Of a stretch of 48,884 nt of DNA, positions 16,275-24,997 are shown piece by piece. Origin of the DNA: Planosporangium mesophilum (lineage in GTDB: Bacteria; Actinomycetota; Actinomycetes; Mycobacteriales; Micromonosporaceae); contig NZ_BOON01000037.1 in the NCBI RefSeq assembly GCF_016863255.1, positions 1-48,884 of the forward strand, written 5' to 3'. Under the pieces are notes generated by a model that had not been told where the DNA came from, made no database searches, and worked only from the letters and a program-made list of their open reading frames with translations. Each line of letters starts with the position of its first letter. Position 1 is the stretch's first letter. The position numbers and the translations under genes are program-made.

Positions 16275-18209
16275 CTATCCGTCCCGTAGCCGGTACAGCC
16301 GCAACGCCAGCTGGAGGTCGAGCGCCCGCTCCGGTCGCTGCCAGTCCGCGCCCAGCAGGTTGGCCAGCCGCCCCAGCCGCTGGGTGACCGTGTTGACGTG
16401 TACGTGCAGCACCTCGGCGGCCCGCGCCGGGCTGGCGCCGACGCCGAAGTACGCCTCCAGGGTCTGCCGTAGCACCGTGCCGTGCCGGGCGTCGTAGTCG
16501 AGCACCGGCCCGAGCGCGGCCCGTACGTAGCCTTCGATGTCCCGGTCGCCGGAGCCGAGCAGCAGCCCTACGAAGCCGAGGTCGGCGCCGCTCGCGCCCT
16601 CGCCGGCGCGGCCGAGCGCGACCAGGGCTCCGGCGCAGCGCTCGGCCTCCGCGAAGGCGTCGGCCACCTCGTCGGGCGCGTGTACCGGGCCGGCCGCGCC
16701 GACGGTCACCGGTACGCCCACCGCCGCGCGCACCTCGCGGGCCAGCTGCCGGGCCAGCTCCCCCGGCTGCGAGCCGGGCACCAGCAGCACGCCGACGCCG
16801 TCGCGGTACGCGGCCAGGCCGCCCCGGTGGGCCGCCTGCCCGGCCGCCCAGGCGGTGATCCGCTGGCGCAGTTCGGCGGGGCCGCGCAGCACCAGGACGG
16901 CGTGCACCTCGTCGAGATCCACACCGAAGCGGCGGGCCCGTTCCCGTACCATCTCGAGGTCCTCGATCGGACGGGACACCAGATCGTCGAGGAGCTCACC
17001 CCGGACCCGGCTCTCGGCCTCGGCCAGGCTGCGCCGCGACAGCAGCAGCAGCGCGGTGACCACCGCGGCCCGCTCCAGGATGCGCAGGTCGGCCTCTGCC
17101 AGCTCGCCGGTGGGGCGCAGCACGAGGGAGCACAGCGCTTGGCCGCCGGCGCCGCCGACGGTGGCCCACAACTCTCCACGTTGAACGGTCCGCCCGAGCG
17201 CCCGGGCGGACGCCGCGGCGTCGGCCAGCGCGTCCGGCGGCCCGACCGTACCGACCGAGGCCAGGCAGCGTCCGTCGGCGTCGAGGACGGACAGCGCTCC
17301 GGCGAGCAGTTCCGCGACGCTCGCGGCCAGGTCCGACACGTCGCCGCCGTGCAGCACCAGGCCGGCCATCCGGTCGTGCGCCTCGGCCGCCCGCTCCACC
17401 GACGCGCTGTGCTCACTGATGAGCCGGTTGGCCGTGCTCAGCTCGGCCAGGGCGGCCCGGGTCTCGGCCAGCAACCGGGCGTTGTCGATCGCGACGGCGG
17501 CGTGTGCGGCGAGCGAGCCGAGCAGCGTGATCTCATCGCGGGAGAACGGCCGGGCGCTGCGGTTGGCGGCGAACAGCACGCCGACGATCCGGCTGCCCAG
17601 GCGCAGCGGCACCCCCAGGATCGCCACGATCCCCTCCTCGGCGACCGCGGCGTCGATCTCGGTGGTGTGCCGGAACCGGCCGTCGCCCGGGTACGTCGCG
17701 GTCACGTACGGCGTGGCGGTCTGGGCCACCAGGCCACCCAGGCCGGCGCCCATCGGCAGCCGTAGCTGCTGGAACTGCGCCGAGACCGAGCCGTCGGTGA
17801 CCCGCATGTACGTGTCGCCGCGCTCGGAGTCCCGCAGCGTCATGTAGGTGACGTCGGTGCCGAGCAGCTTGCGCGCCCGGCGCACGATCGCCTCCAGGAC
17901 CGCGTCGAGGTCGTGCAGGGTCGCCAGGTCCGAGATGGTGTCGATCAGCGCGGACAGTTCGGCTTCCCGGCGCCGGCGGCGCTCCAGCAGGGCACGCACG
18001 CCGAGCGCGACGCCACGGGCGCGTTCGATCGCGTCCAGGACCGCGGGTGGTGCGCCGGCGGTACGGGCCTCCAGGACGGGCCGGTCGAACTCGACGGTCG
18101 GAGCCTCCCGGGCGAGCAGGTCGAGGAAGGCGTTCGCCCAGGCAGCCGCACCCGCGGTCGGACCCGGGTGGTGACTGTCCATCATCTGCTCGCTCAGTGC
18201 GCGCTCCAC
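16275..18209 (-). CDS. GAF-domain PucR/CdaR-type transcriptional regulator
   Basis: A 644-residue regulator. A helical N-terminal region (about 1-95) leads to a GAF domain (about 100-250, with AFKL-like strands ILGVPLRLGSRIVGVLFAANRS). A central GGDEF-like/CdaR middle region follows, and a C-terminal PucR helix-turn-helix (about 585-640: LEAYFGVGASPARAAEVLHVHVNTVTQRLGRLANLLG). The GTG at 18209 overlaps the dehydrogenase stop by 16 nt; ATGs at 18185 and 18182 are equally possible. It lies between the 3-hydroxybutyrate dehydrogenase gene and the liv operon, and probably controls one or both. Confidence 0.88.
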   Translation of the reverse strand: MERALSEQMMDSHHPGPTAGAAAWANAFLDLLAREAPTVEFDRPVLEARTAGAPPAVLDAIERARGVALGVRALLERRRRREAELSALIDTISDLATLHDLDAVLEAIVRRARKLLGTDVTYMTLRDSERGDTYMRVTDGSVSAQFQQLRLPMGAGLGGLVAQTATPYVTATYPGDGRFRHTTEIDAAVAEEGIVAILGVPLRLGSRIVGVLFAANRSARPFSRDEITLLGSLAAHAAVAIDNARLLAETRAALAELSTANRLISEHSASVERAAEAHDRMAGLVLHGGDVSDLAASVAELLAGALSVLDADGRCLASVGTVGPPDALADAAASARALGRTVQRGELWATVGGAGGQALCSLVLRPTGELAEADLRILERAAVVTALLLLSRRSLAEAESRVRGELLDDLVSRPIEDLEMVRERARRFGVDLDEVHAVLVLRGPAELRQRITAWAAGQAAHRGGLAAYRDGVGVLLVPGSQPGELARQLAREVRAAVGVPVTVGAAGPVHAPDEVADAFAEAERCAGALVALGRAGEGASGADLGFVGLLLGSGDRDIEGYVRAALGPVLDYDARHGTVLRQTLEAYFGVGASPARAAEVLHVHVNTVTQRLGRLANLLGADWQRPERALDLQLALRLYRLRDG

Positions 18210-18949
18210 CCGCCGTCCATCATGATCGACTCGCCCGTGACGAACGAGGCCTCAGGGGAGCATAGATAGGCGACCAGCTCCGCGACCTCGGCCGGTTCGA
18301 TCAGCCGCTTGATCGCCGCCGGTTCCAGCATCACCTTCTCCACGACCTCGTCCTCGCTGATGCCGTGGGCCTCCGCCTGCGCCGCGATCTGGCGCTCGAC
18401 CAGCGGGGTACGCACGTACGCGGGGTTGACGCAGTTGGACGTCACCCCGCGCCCGGCGCCTTCGAGGGCGGTCACCTTCGACAGCCCCTCCAGGCCGTGC
18501 TTGGCGGTCACATAGGCCGACTTGAACGGTGAGGCCCGTACCCCGTGTACCGAGGAGATGTTGACGACGCGGCCCCAGCCGTTCGCGTACATGCCGGGCA
18601 GGGACGACCTGATCAGCCGGAACGGCGCCTCCAGCATCAGCCGCAGGATCGTCGAGAAGACCTCCGGCGGGAACTCGTCGATCGGCGCGACGTGCTGGAT
18701 GCCGGCGTTGTTGACCAGGATGTCGCACCCGAGGCCGAGCCGGTCGACCGCCTCCAGGTCGGTGAGGTCCACCGCGATCGGCCGGCCGCCGGTCTCCTCG
18801 GCGACGTCGGCCAGCGCGGCCTCGTCGCGGTCGAGCAGAATGACCTCGGCGCCGGCCTGGGCCAACCGGACGGCGCAGGCCCGTCCGATCCCGCTCGCCG
18901 CGCCGGTGACGAGCGCGGTGCGGCCGGCGAGGTCCACCTGTACGGACAT
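18194..18949 (-). CDS. 3-Hydroxybutyrate dehydrogenase (SDR family)
   Basis: A 251-residue NAD-dependent dehydrogenase that would oxidise (R)-3-hydroxybutyrate to acetoacetate in the cytoplasm. The cofactor motif is TGAASGIGRA; NNAGIQHVAPIDEFP and the active site S..Y..K in SSVHGVRASPFKSAYVTAKHG match 3-HBDH closely. The C-terminus has FVTGESIMMDGGW. ATG at 18949 has GGAAGGGGGG upstream; a GTG six codons earlier lacks one. It is the first gene of a pair with the PucR regulator. Confidence 0.88.
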   Translation of the reverse strand: MSVQVDLAGRTALVTGAASGIGRACAVRLAQAGAEVILLDRDEAALADVAEETGGRPIAVDLTDLEAVDRLGLGCDILVNNAGIQHVAPIDEFPPEVFSTILRLMLEAPFRLIRSSLPGMYANGWGRVVNISSVHGVRASPFKSAYVTAKHGLEGLSKVTALEGAGRGVTSNCVNPAYVRTPLVERQIAAQAEAHGISEDEVVEKVMLEPAAIKRLIEPAEVAELVAYLCSPEASFVTGESIMMDGGWSAH

Positions 18950-19001
18950 CAGGTCCCCCCTTCCCACGAGCGTCCATGCGGCGGCCGCCGGCTGCGGCAG
19001 C

Positions 19002-19028
19002 CGGGACAGCCCGGACAGCCCGGACAGC
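19002..19028. repeat. 9-bp tandem repeat, three units
   Basis: CSGGACAGC repeated three times in the 354-bp gap between the dehydrogenase and vapB. The rest of that gap holds the inverted repeat at 19216-19244 and the vapB promoter; no gene is seen in it. Confidence 0.7.
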
Positions 19029-19215
19029 GGGACGACCGTCCCGTGACGGAGAACCTTAGATACGGTTGCGGACCCTGGGCCACGTGCGTGCCGCCCATAT
19101 CAGCCACCCGCGGGGTGGACTGGCGCCACATGCGCCCGTGGTCGAAGGCTACATGGCATACGGGACGGCGGTGTGGCTACCGGACTGGCCCATGATCCCG
19201 CTCGCGTCTGCGTTG

Positions 19216-19244
19216 TCGGGGTCTCAACGCCGTTGAGACCCCGA
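19216..19244. terminator. Perfect 13-bp inverted repeat, terminator-like
   Basis: TCGGGGTCTCAAC, loop GCC, GTTGAGACCCCGA. There is no U-tract on either side. It sits 60 bp before vapB and could insulate the pair from upstream transcription or be a protein-binding palindrome. Confidence 0.5.
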
Positions 19245-19280
19245 TAACCCACCACCGGTCGGAGTTCTAGCCTTCTTAAT

Positions 19281-19307
19281 TCATACTCCGATAGCATTGT
19301 TGTATGA
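19281..19307 (+). promoter_or_regulatory. vapB promoter with overlapping inverted repeat
   Basis: TAGCAT at 19292-19297 lies 6 nt before the vapB ATG, as for a leaderless mRNA. TCATAC (19281-19286) and GTATGA (19302-19307) form an inverted repeat across it, the expected place for an autoregulatory operator of a ribbon-helix-helix antitoxin. Confidence 0.4.
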
Positions 19308-19615
19308 GTCGACGTGTGACGATCTCGGTACCCGACGACGTGGCCGACCAGCTCGAGGCCATTCCGGCCCGCCAGGTCTCGGCGTACGTGACCGATGCGC
19401 TGCGCAGGCGTCGAGCGTCCGACGACATCCGGGCTGCCCTGTTCGCCGCCGGCCATCGCGACTACGACTATGACCCGGAAGGTGCCGCGCGGCGCCTGGC
19501 CAACGGTCGGGTCAGCTCCGAGGTCCGTGAGGCCGCGATCGCGCGGTTGGCCGAGTCCACGGGGCGATCGGTCGACGACGTCCGTGCTGACCTGGACCGT
19601 CAGGCCATCCGGTGA
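19304..19615 (+). CDS. Ribbon-helix-helix antitoxin (VapB-like)
   Basis: A 103-residue protein. The N-terminus MSRRVTISVPDDVADQLEAIPARQVSAYVTDALRRR is a ribbon-helix-helix DNA-binding domain. The acidic/helical C-terminal part, ending VREAAIARLAESTGRSVDDVRADLDRQAIR, would bind and block the toxin. The stop overlaps the toxin start by 4 nt (GTGA), the normal order and coupling for such pairs. The region upstream is notably AT-rich for this genome. Confidence 0.75.
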   Translation: MSRRVTISVPDDVADQLEAIPARQVSAYVTDALRRRRASDDIRAALFAAGHRDYDYDPEGAARRLANGRVSSEVREAAIARLAESTGRSVDDVRADLDRQAIR

Positions 19616-20013
19616 GCGCCCCGTACTGGGTGCTCGACAGCGGTGCACTGATGGCCTACGTCCACGGGGTGGAGGCCGTCGGACAGGTTCTGGTCGACGT
19701 CGCCGACGTCGCCGGCAGCGTGGCGATTCCTGGCATCTGTCTGGTCGAGGCATACAGCCTGCTGGACCACGACGAGTACGAGTTGCTGCGGATGCTTCGC
19801 GGCAACCCCACCGTCCGTACGGTCCTTCCCTCCTTCGACCTCGACCACGCCGACGACTGTCCGGGCATCGGCAGCATGGCGCGACACGCCGGGCGTCTCG
19901 GTGCCGGTCATGCCGCCCATGTCGCGCTGTCCAACGCCGCCGGCGTGGTCACGTCCCGGCCGGACCAGCTCCGCCGGGTACTCGGCGACAAGTGGGAGAT
20001 CCTCGAGATCTAA
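19612..20013 (+). CDS. PIN-domain toxin (VapC-like)
   Basis: A 133-residue protein from GTG. LDSGALMAYVHG provides the first PIN acid (Asp9) and CLVEAYSLL the conserved Glu46. The third and fourth acidic positions are less clear: GAGHAAHVAL and VVTSRPDQL replace the usual D-x-x-x-A and TxD patterns. A subgroup with GHA-H/TSRP exists to my recollection, so activity is possible but not assured. It would be an Mg-dependent RNase. The stop overlaps the end of the convergent GNAT remnant. Confidence 0.7.
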   Translation: MSAPYWVLDSGALMAYVHGVEAVGQVLVDVADVAGSVAIPGICLVEAYSLLDHDEYELLRMLRGNPTVRTVLPSFDLDHADDCPGIGSMARHAGRLGAGHAAHVALSNAAGVVTSRPDQLRRVLGDKWEILEI

Positions 20014-20353
20014 CCGGGCTCGACCATCAGGCACAGCCGTACGAACCGCGAGTCACCGGGGCCGGGGCGCTCGTGCCCGTCGGGCTCCCAGCCGCGCCGG
20101 GCGTAGAAGGCCCGCGCCCGCTCGTTGTGCTCCGCGCCGCGAAGCCGACGACGGCACCGTCGTGCTCGGCGCACAGCAGTCTGCGGCCCGGCTTGGGGAT
20201 GGCGCGCTCGTACGCGGCCCGCATCTCGGCGCGCTCGGCCGGGTCGTCGAGCTCCTCGTCGGGGATCACCCCGCGGTAGTACGTGTCGCGCGCCTGCCGG
20301 TGGATGTCCACCAGCGTGTCGACGTCATTCAGGGTGGCCGATCGAACGATCAT
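20010..20353 (-). pseudogene. GNAT acetyltransferase remnant (internal deletion and frameshift)
   Basis: From ATG at 20353 the frame encodes a normal GNAT N-terminus (MIVRSATLNDVDTLVDIHRQ...LLCAEHDGAVVGFAA). At about 20135 it switches frame: the next frame reads EHNERARAFYARRGWEPDG...RLCLMVEPG, the usual GNAT C-terminus, and stops at 20010. The segment that should lie between them, including the acetyl-CoA loop (R/Q-x-x-G-x-G/A), about 40 residues, is missing. The gene is therefore broken by a deletion. The unbroken first frame runs to 20027 as nonsense sequence. Confidence 0.75.
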
Positions 20354-20515
20354 GACGCTCAGCCTTGCAGGGCGTCGCAACCCCACCGCCGACCGCACAT
20401 CGGCTACCCCCTCCGGGTAACCGGCCGGTGTCGGGACGGTGGACAGGGCTCATCGAAGGGCGGGGTAAGTGGCGTGGCCTGGCATCGGCCGTTATCGTGC
20501 GGTCGGCGCCCGTAA

Positions 20516-20559
20516 AGCGCACCCCCGACCGCAGCGCACCCCTAGCGACAAAGCGCACC
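20516..20559 (+). promoter_or_regulatory. Triple AGCGCACC direct repeat
   Basis: AGCGCACC occurs at 20516, 20533 and 20552 in the 40-85 nt before the nucleotidase start. The 17- and 19-bp spacing differs from the 11-bp units of Streptomyces PHO boxes, so a PhoP site is not claimed. Confidence 0.4.
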
Positions 20560-20599
20560 GCGCCCACGAGGCGCAACCGACCGTCATGGAAGGCGCGTA

Positions 20600-22393
20600 A
20601 TGACAGACTCCCCCGGCCCGTCCCGGCGCCGCGTACTGGCCGCCGCCGCGGCGGCCGCGGCGGCCCCGCTGGTCGCCGCCGCCCCCGCGCAGGCGCACCG
20701 GCCGTCACAGCAGCCTCAGGCCAAGACCTACGACCTCACCCTGCTCGGCACGTCGGACCTCCACGGCAACGTCTACAACTGGGACTACTACCGGGACGCC
20801 GAGTACGACGACAGCAAGCACAACGACGTCGGCGTGGCGAAGCTCGCGACCCTGGTCAACCAGATCCGCGCCGAGCGGCGCGGCAAGGCGACCCTCGTCC
20901 TCGACGCCGGCGACACGATCCAGGGCACGCCGCTGGCGACGTACTACGCCAAGCAGGAGCCGATCACCACCACGGGCGAGAAGCACCCGATGGCGCGCGC
21001 GATGAACGTCATCGAGTACGACGCGGTGACGCTGGGCAACCACGAGTTCAACTACGGGCTGCCGCTGCTGGCCATGTGGATCCGGCAGCTCGGCTTCCCG
21101 GCGCTCGCCGCCAATGCGGTCAACGCGCGCGACGGCAAGCCGGCGTTCCTGCCGTACATCATCAAGAAGGTCTCGCTCGGTGAGGACGCGCCGACCCTGC
21201 GGGTGGGCATCCTCGGCCTGACCAACCCGGGCGTGGCGATCTGGGACAAGGGCAACGTCGAGGGCAAGCTCCGCTTCGAGGACATGGTCGCGACCGCCGC
21301 GAAGTGGGTACCGATCATGCGGGAGCGCGGGGCCGACATCGTCCTGGTGTCCGCGCACGGCGGCGACAGCGGCACCTCCAGCTACGGGCCCGAACTGCCC
21401 AACGAGAACCCCTGTACGCTCATCGCGCAGCAGGTACCGGGCATCGACGCGATCCTGTTCGGGCACGCCCACAATGAGGTCGTCGAGAAGTTCGTCACCA
21501 ACACGAAGACCGGCGCGCAGGTCCTGATGTCGGAGCCGTCGAAGTGGGGCCAGCGGCTGACCCGGATGGACTTCACGCTCAGCCGCGAGCGCGGCCGGTG
21601 GGCGATCACGAACAAGCGCGCCACCATGCTCAACACCAACACCGTGGTCGAGGACCCGGCGGTACTGGCGGCGGTGCGCGCCCAGCACGCCAAGACCGTC
21701 ACCTACGTCAACAAGATCGTCGCCAAGTCGAGTGTCGAGCTGTCCGCGGCGGAGTCGCGTTACAAGGACACCCCGATCCTCGACTTCATCAACAAGGTAC
21801 AGACCGAGGTGGTCACCACCGCCCTGGCCGGCGGCCAGTACGCGAGCCTGCCGGTGCTGTCGATCGCGGCGCCGTTCAGCCGTACCGCCGTGTTCCCCAA
21901 GGGTGACGTGCGGATCCGGGACGTGGCCGGCCTGTACGTCTTCGACAACACCCTGGAGGCCGTCGTGCTCAGCGGCGCCGAGGTGAGGGCGTACCTGGAG
22001 TACTCGGCGAAGTACTTCGTGACGCTCGCCGCCGGCGCTCCGGTCGACCCGGCGACGATCAGCGACCCGGCCGTGCCGGACTACAACTACGACGTGCTGT
22101 CCGGGGTGGACTACGACATCGACATCGCCCAACCGGTCGGCCAGCGGATCGTACGGCTGGAGCGGGACGGCAGGCCGGTCGCCGACGGTGACCAGTTCGT
22201 GGTCGCGGTCAACAACTACCGGCGCAGCGGCGGCGGTGCCTTCCCGGGCATCGTGAAGACCCAGGTGTACAACCAGGGGCAGGAGATCCGCCAGCTTCTC
22301 ATCGACTGGGCGCAGGCCAAGGGCGTCATCGACCCGGCCGACTTCTACCAGCCCAACTGGAAGCTCGTTCGCAACGGCGTACCGGTCTTCTAG
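20600..22393 (+). CDS. Exported bifunctional metallophosphatase/5'-nucleotidase
   Basis: A 597-residue enzyme releasing phosphate from extracellular nucleotides (UshA/YfkN type). A Tat-like signal SRRRVLAAAAAAAAAPLVAAAPAQA covers residues 8-32. The calcineurin-like phosphoesterase domain (about 43-330) has the metal motifs GTSDLHGN, DAGDTIQGTP, GNHEFNYG and GHAHNE. The C-terminal 5'-nucleotidase domain (about 360-590) has the substrate region with NNYRRSGGGAFPG. ATG is preceded by GGAAGG. A strong hairpin closes the gene. Confidence 0.92.
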   Translation: MTDSPGPSRRRVLAAAAAAAAAPLVAAAPAQAHRPSQQPQAKTYDLTLLGTSDLHGNVYNWDYYRDAEYDDSKHNDVGVAKLATLVNQIRAERRGKATLVLDAGDTIQGTPLATYYAKQEPITTTGEKHPMARAMNVIEYDAVTLGNHEFNYGLPLLAMWIRQLGFPALAANAVNARDGKPAFLPYIIKKVSLGEDAPTLRVGILGLTNPGVAIWDKGNVEGKLRFEDMVATAAKWVPIMRERGADIVLVSAHGGDSGTSSYGPELPNENPCTLIAQQVPGIDAILFGHAHNEVVEKFVTNTKTGAQVLMSEPSKWGQRLTRMDFTLSRERGRWAITNKRATMLNTNTVVEDPAVLAAVRAQHAKTVTYVNKIVAKSSVELSAAESRYKDTPILDFINKVQTEVVTTALAGGQYASLPVLSIAAPFSRTAVFPKGDVRIRDVAGLYVFDNTLEAVVLSGAEVRAYLEYSAKYFVTLAAGAPVDPATISDPAVPDYNYDVLSGVDYDIDIAQPVGQRIVRLERDGRPVADGDQFVVAVNNYRRSGGGAFPGIVKTQVYNQGQEIRQLLIDWAQAKGVIDPADFYQPNWKLVRNGVPVF

Positions 22394-22404
22394 CCCGGCA
22401 GGCA

Positions 22405-22434
22405 GCGGGGCGTGCCGGTGCCGGCACGCCCCGC
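22405..22434. terminator. Bidirectional hairpin terminator
   Basis: Perfect 14-bp arms GCGGGGCGTGCCGG and CCGGCACGCCCCGC around a 2-nt loop, 12 nt after the nucleotidase stop and 36 nt beyond the pgi stop on the other strand. No U-tract. Confidence 0.75.
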
Positions 22435-22445
22435 TCGCCGTTCAG

Positions 22446-22463
22446 GCAGTGCTCAGGCACTGC
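22446..22463. terminator. Second hairpin between nucleotidase and pgi
   Basis: GCAGTGC, loop TCAG, GCACTGC, directly after the pgi stop on the minus strand. Confidence 0.5.
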
Positions 22464-22469
22464 TCTTCG

Positions 22470-24104
22470 TCATGCCCGGCCCCGCTCGGCGCGGTACCGC
22501 TCGATCAGCCTCCGGGTCGACGGGTCCGGCGCCGCGTCGGTCGGCTTCTCGCCGGTCAGCAGCGGCGCCAACTGGTTGGCCATGACCTTGCCGAGCTCCA
22601 CGCCCCACTGGTCGAACGGGTCGATCCCCCAGATCATGCCCTCGGTGAAGGTGATGTGCTCGTACAGCGCGACGAGCTGACCCAACGTCGACGGGGTCAG
22701 CTTGGGGGCGAGGATCGAGGTTGTCGGCCGGTTGCCCGGCATCACCTTGTGCGCCACCACGTCGGCGGGCACGCCCTCCGCCTCGATCTCCTCGCGGGTA
22801 CGCCCGAAGGCGAGCGCCGCGGTCTGTGCGAAGAAGTTGGACATGAACAGGTCGTGCATGGCGTCGATGTCGTGGTTGGGCTCGCTGAACCCGATGAAGT
22901 CGGCCGGCACCAGCTTCGTGCCCTGGTGCAGCAGCTGGTAGAAGGCGTGCTGGCCGTTGGTACCCGGCTCGCCCCAGAAGATCTCGCCGGTCTGGTACGT
23001 CACCGGGGTGCCGTCGGCGCGCACCGACTTGCCGAGGCTCTCCATCGTCAGCTGCTGCAGGTAGGCCGGGAACCGGTGCAGGTACTGCGAGTACGGCAGC
23101 ACGGCGTGGGTCTGCGCGCCGAGGAAGTCGTTGTACCAGACGTTCAGCAGCCCCAGCAGCGCCGGCACGTTGCGCTCGATCGGGGTGGTCCGGAAGTGCT
23201 CGTCGACGGCGTGGAACCCGGCCAGCATCTCCCGGAAGCGCTGCGGCCCGACCGCGAGCATGAGCGACAGGCCGACCGCCGAGTCGTACGAGTACCGCCC
23301 GCCGACCCAGTCCCAGAACCCGAACATGTTCGCGGGGTCGATGCCGAATTCCCGTACCCGCTGCTCGTTGGTGCTGACCGCCACGAAGTGCTTGGCGACC
23401 GCCGACTCATCCGCGCCGAGCTTGTCCAGCAGCCAGCGCCTCGCCTCTTTCGCGTTGGTCAGCGTCTCCAGGGTGGAGAACGTCTTGGAGGCCACCACGA
23501 ACAGCGCCGTCTCCGGGTCGAGGTCCCGGGTGTTCTCGTACAGGTCCTCGGGGTCGATGTTGGACACGAACCGGCACGTGATGTCGGTGTCGCGGTAGGC
23601 CTTGAGCGCCTCGTACGCCATCACCGGCCCGAGGTCCGAGCCGCCGATGCCGATATTGACGACCGTGCGAATCGGCTTGCCGGTGTGGCCGCGCCACTCC
23701 CCCGACCGGACCCGCTCGGCGAAGGCCGCCATCCGGTCCAGAACCTCGTGGACATCGGCCACCACGTCCTGGCCGTCGACGGTGAGCTGGAAGTCGCGTG
23801 GTACCCGCAACGCGGTGTGCAGGACCGCGCGGTCCTCGCTGGTGTTGATGTGCTCACCGGAGAACATCGCGGCGATCCGCTCGCGCAGGCCGACCCGCTC
23901 GGCCAGGGCGAGCAGCAGCGACAGGGTCTCGTCGGTGACCCGGTTCTTGCTGTAGTCCACGTACAGGTCGACCACCTGGCCCGTGAGCCGCTCAGCCCGC
24001 CCCGGATCGGCCGCGAACAGGTCGCGCAGATGGGTGTCGTGGATCTGCTTGGCGTGCGCGGCGAGCGCGTGCCATTCGGGGGTGGCGCTGACGTCTGTAC
24101 TCAT
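22470..24104 (-). CDS. pgi: Glucose-6-phosphate isomerase
   Basis: A 544-residue enzyme of normal length interconverting glucose-6-phosphate and fructose-6-phosphate. Motifs: [40 protein letters not shown], and the C-terminal signature [24 protein letters not shown]. The ATG at 24104 is chosen over an upstream TTG. It is a single gene between convergent and co-directional neighbours with hairpins on both sides. Confidence 0.96.
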   Translation of the reverse strand: MSTDVSATPEWHALAAHAKQIHDTHLRDLFAADPGRAERLTGQVVDLYVDYSKNRVTDETLSLLLALAERVGLRERIAAMFSGEHINTSEDRAVLHTALRVPRDFQLTVDGQDVVADVHEVLDRMAAFAERVRSGEWRGHTGKPIRTVVNIGIGGSDLGPVMAYEALKAYRDTDITCRFVSNIDPEDLYENTRDLDPETALFVVASKTFSTLETLTNAKEARRWLLDKLGADESAVAKHFVAVSTNEQRVREFGIDPANMFGFWDWVGGRYSYDSAVGLSLMLAVGPQRFREMLAGFHAVDEHFRTTPIERNVPALLGLLNVWYNDFLGAQTHAVLPYSQYLHRFPAYLQQLTMESLGKSVRADGTPVTYQTGEIFWGEPGTNGQHAFYQLLHQGTKLVPADFIGFSEPNHDIDAMHDLFMSNFFAQTAALAFGRTREEIEAEGVPADVVAHKVMPGNRPTTSILAPKLTPSTLGQLVALYEHITFTEGMIWGIDPFDQWGVELGKVMANQLAPLLTGEKPTDAAPDPSTRRLIERYRAERGRA

Positions 24105-24177
24105 CTCGGTGGACTCCCGGATCAAAGACGGCTGACCACCTCAAGTTACCCGGCGTGTACCGGGGAAACCGGGAGGA

Positions 24178-24195
24178 CGGACCGTAGCCGGTCCG
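24178..24195 (-). terminator. Hairpin downstream of the enoyl-CoA hydratase
   Basis: CGGACCG, loop TAGC, CGGTCCG, located 38 nt after the hydratase stop on the minus strand. Confidence 0.45.
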
Positions 24196-24232
24196 GTCCC
24201 GGCCTCGGTACCGGACATCCCGTGATGACCAT

Positions 24233-24997
24233 CTAGACGAAGCTGCCGCCGCGCCCGCTGCCCTCGCTGAACCTGGTCGCGCCCGGTCTCGCCTCGGTCC
24301 GCAGGGCCGCCCGCCCGTGCTCGTGCTCGACCGCGAGCGCGCGCTCCAGGTCGAGCCCGGACGCGTCGTACACCGACGCCCGGTCGTGGCGCAGGCAGAG
24401 CTGCGGGAACGCGGCGATGGTCGCGGCGAGCTCCTCGGCGGCGGCGCGCGCCGTGCCGGTCGGCACCACGCGGGTGGCGAGGCCGATGGACAGCGCCTCG
24501 GCGGCGTCGACGGGGCGGCCGGTGAGGATCAGGTCGAGCGCGCGGCCGAGGCCGACGATCTGGGGCAGCCGGACGGTACCGCCGTCCACCAGGGGTACGC
24601 CCCAGCGGCGGCAGAACACGCCGAACGTCGCGTCCTCCTCGACCACCCGCAGGTCGCACCAGAGCGCGAGCTCCAGGCCGCCGGCGACCGCGTACCCGCT
24701 GACCGCGGCGATCACCGGCTTGGTCAGGCGCATCCGGGTCGGACCCATTGGGCCGTCACCGTCGGGTTCGACCCGGTTGGGCTGTCCGGCGGCGATCGCG
24801 TGCAGGTCGGCGCCGGCGCAGAAGGTACCGCCTGCTCCCCACAGCACCGCGACGCGCGCCTCGTCGTCGGCGTCGAAGGCGCGGAACGCCTCGGCCAGGG
24901 CCTCCGCGGTCGTACGATCGACGGCGTTGCGTACCTCGGGCCGGTCCAGGATCACCGTGGTGACCCGGCCGGAACGTTCGACGTGAACCCCGCTCAC
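24233..24997 (-). CDS. Enoyl-CoA hydratase/isomerase (crotonase family)
   Basis: A 254-residue protein from GTG with a very strong GGAGGAGGAG ribosome-binding site. The oxyanion-hole motifs are GTFCAGADLHAI and GYAVAGGLELALWCDL. The catalytic region FGVFCRRWGVPLVDGGTVRLPQIVG carries Asp where many hydratases have Glu, a variant seen in several crotonase subgroups. It would hydrate or isomerise a CoA thioester in the cytoplasm; the acyl group is unknown. The frame continues upstream into a ligase remnant, which is not part of this protein. Confidence 0.88.
   Translation of the reverse strand: MSGVHVERSGRVTTVILDRPEVRNAVDRTTAEALAEAFRAFDADDEARVAVLWGAGGTFCAGADLHAIAAGQPNRVEPDGDGPMGPTRMRLTKPVIAAVSGYAVAGGLELALWCDLRVVEEDATFGVFCRRWGVPLVDGGTVRLPQIVGLGRALDLILTGRPVDAAEALSIGLATRVVPTGTARAAAEELAATIAAFPQLCLRHDRASVYDASGLDLERALAVEHEHGRAALRTEARPGATRFSEGSGRGGSFV

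Noticed and set aside
20516-20559. PHO box
   Set aside because: Repeat unit and spacing differ from the known 11-bp PhoP direct repeats.
20705-22132. Long minus-strand frame opposite the 5'-nucleotidase
   Set aside because: Val/Arg/Asp-rich mirror of the real gene with no domain.
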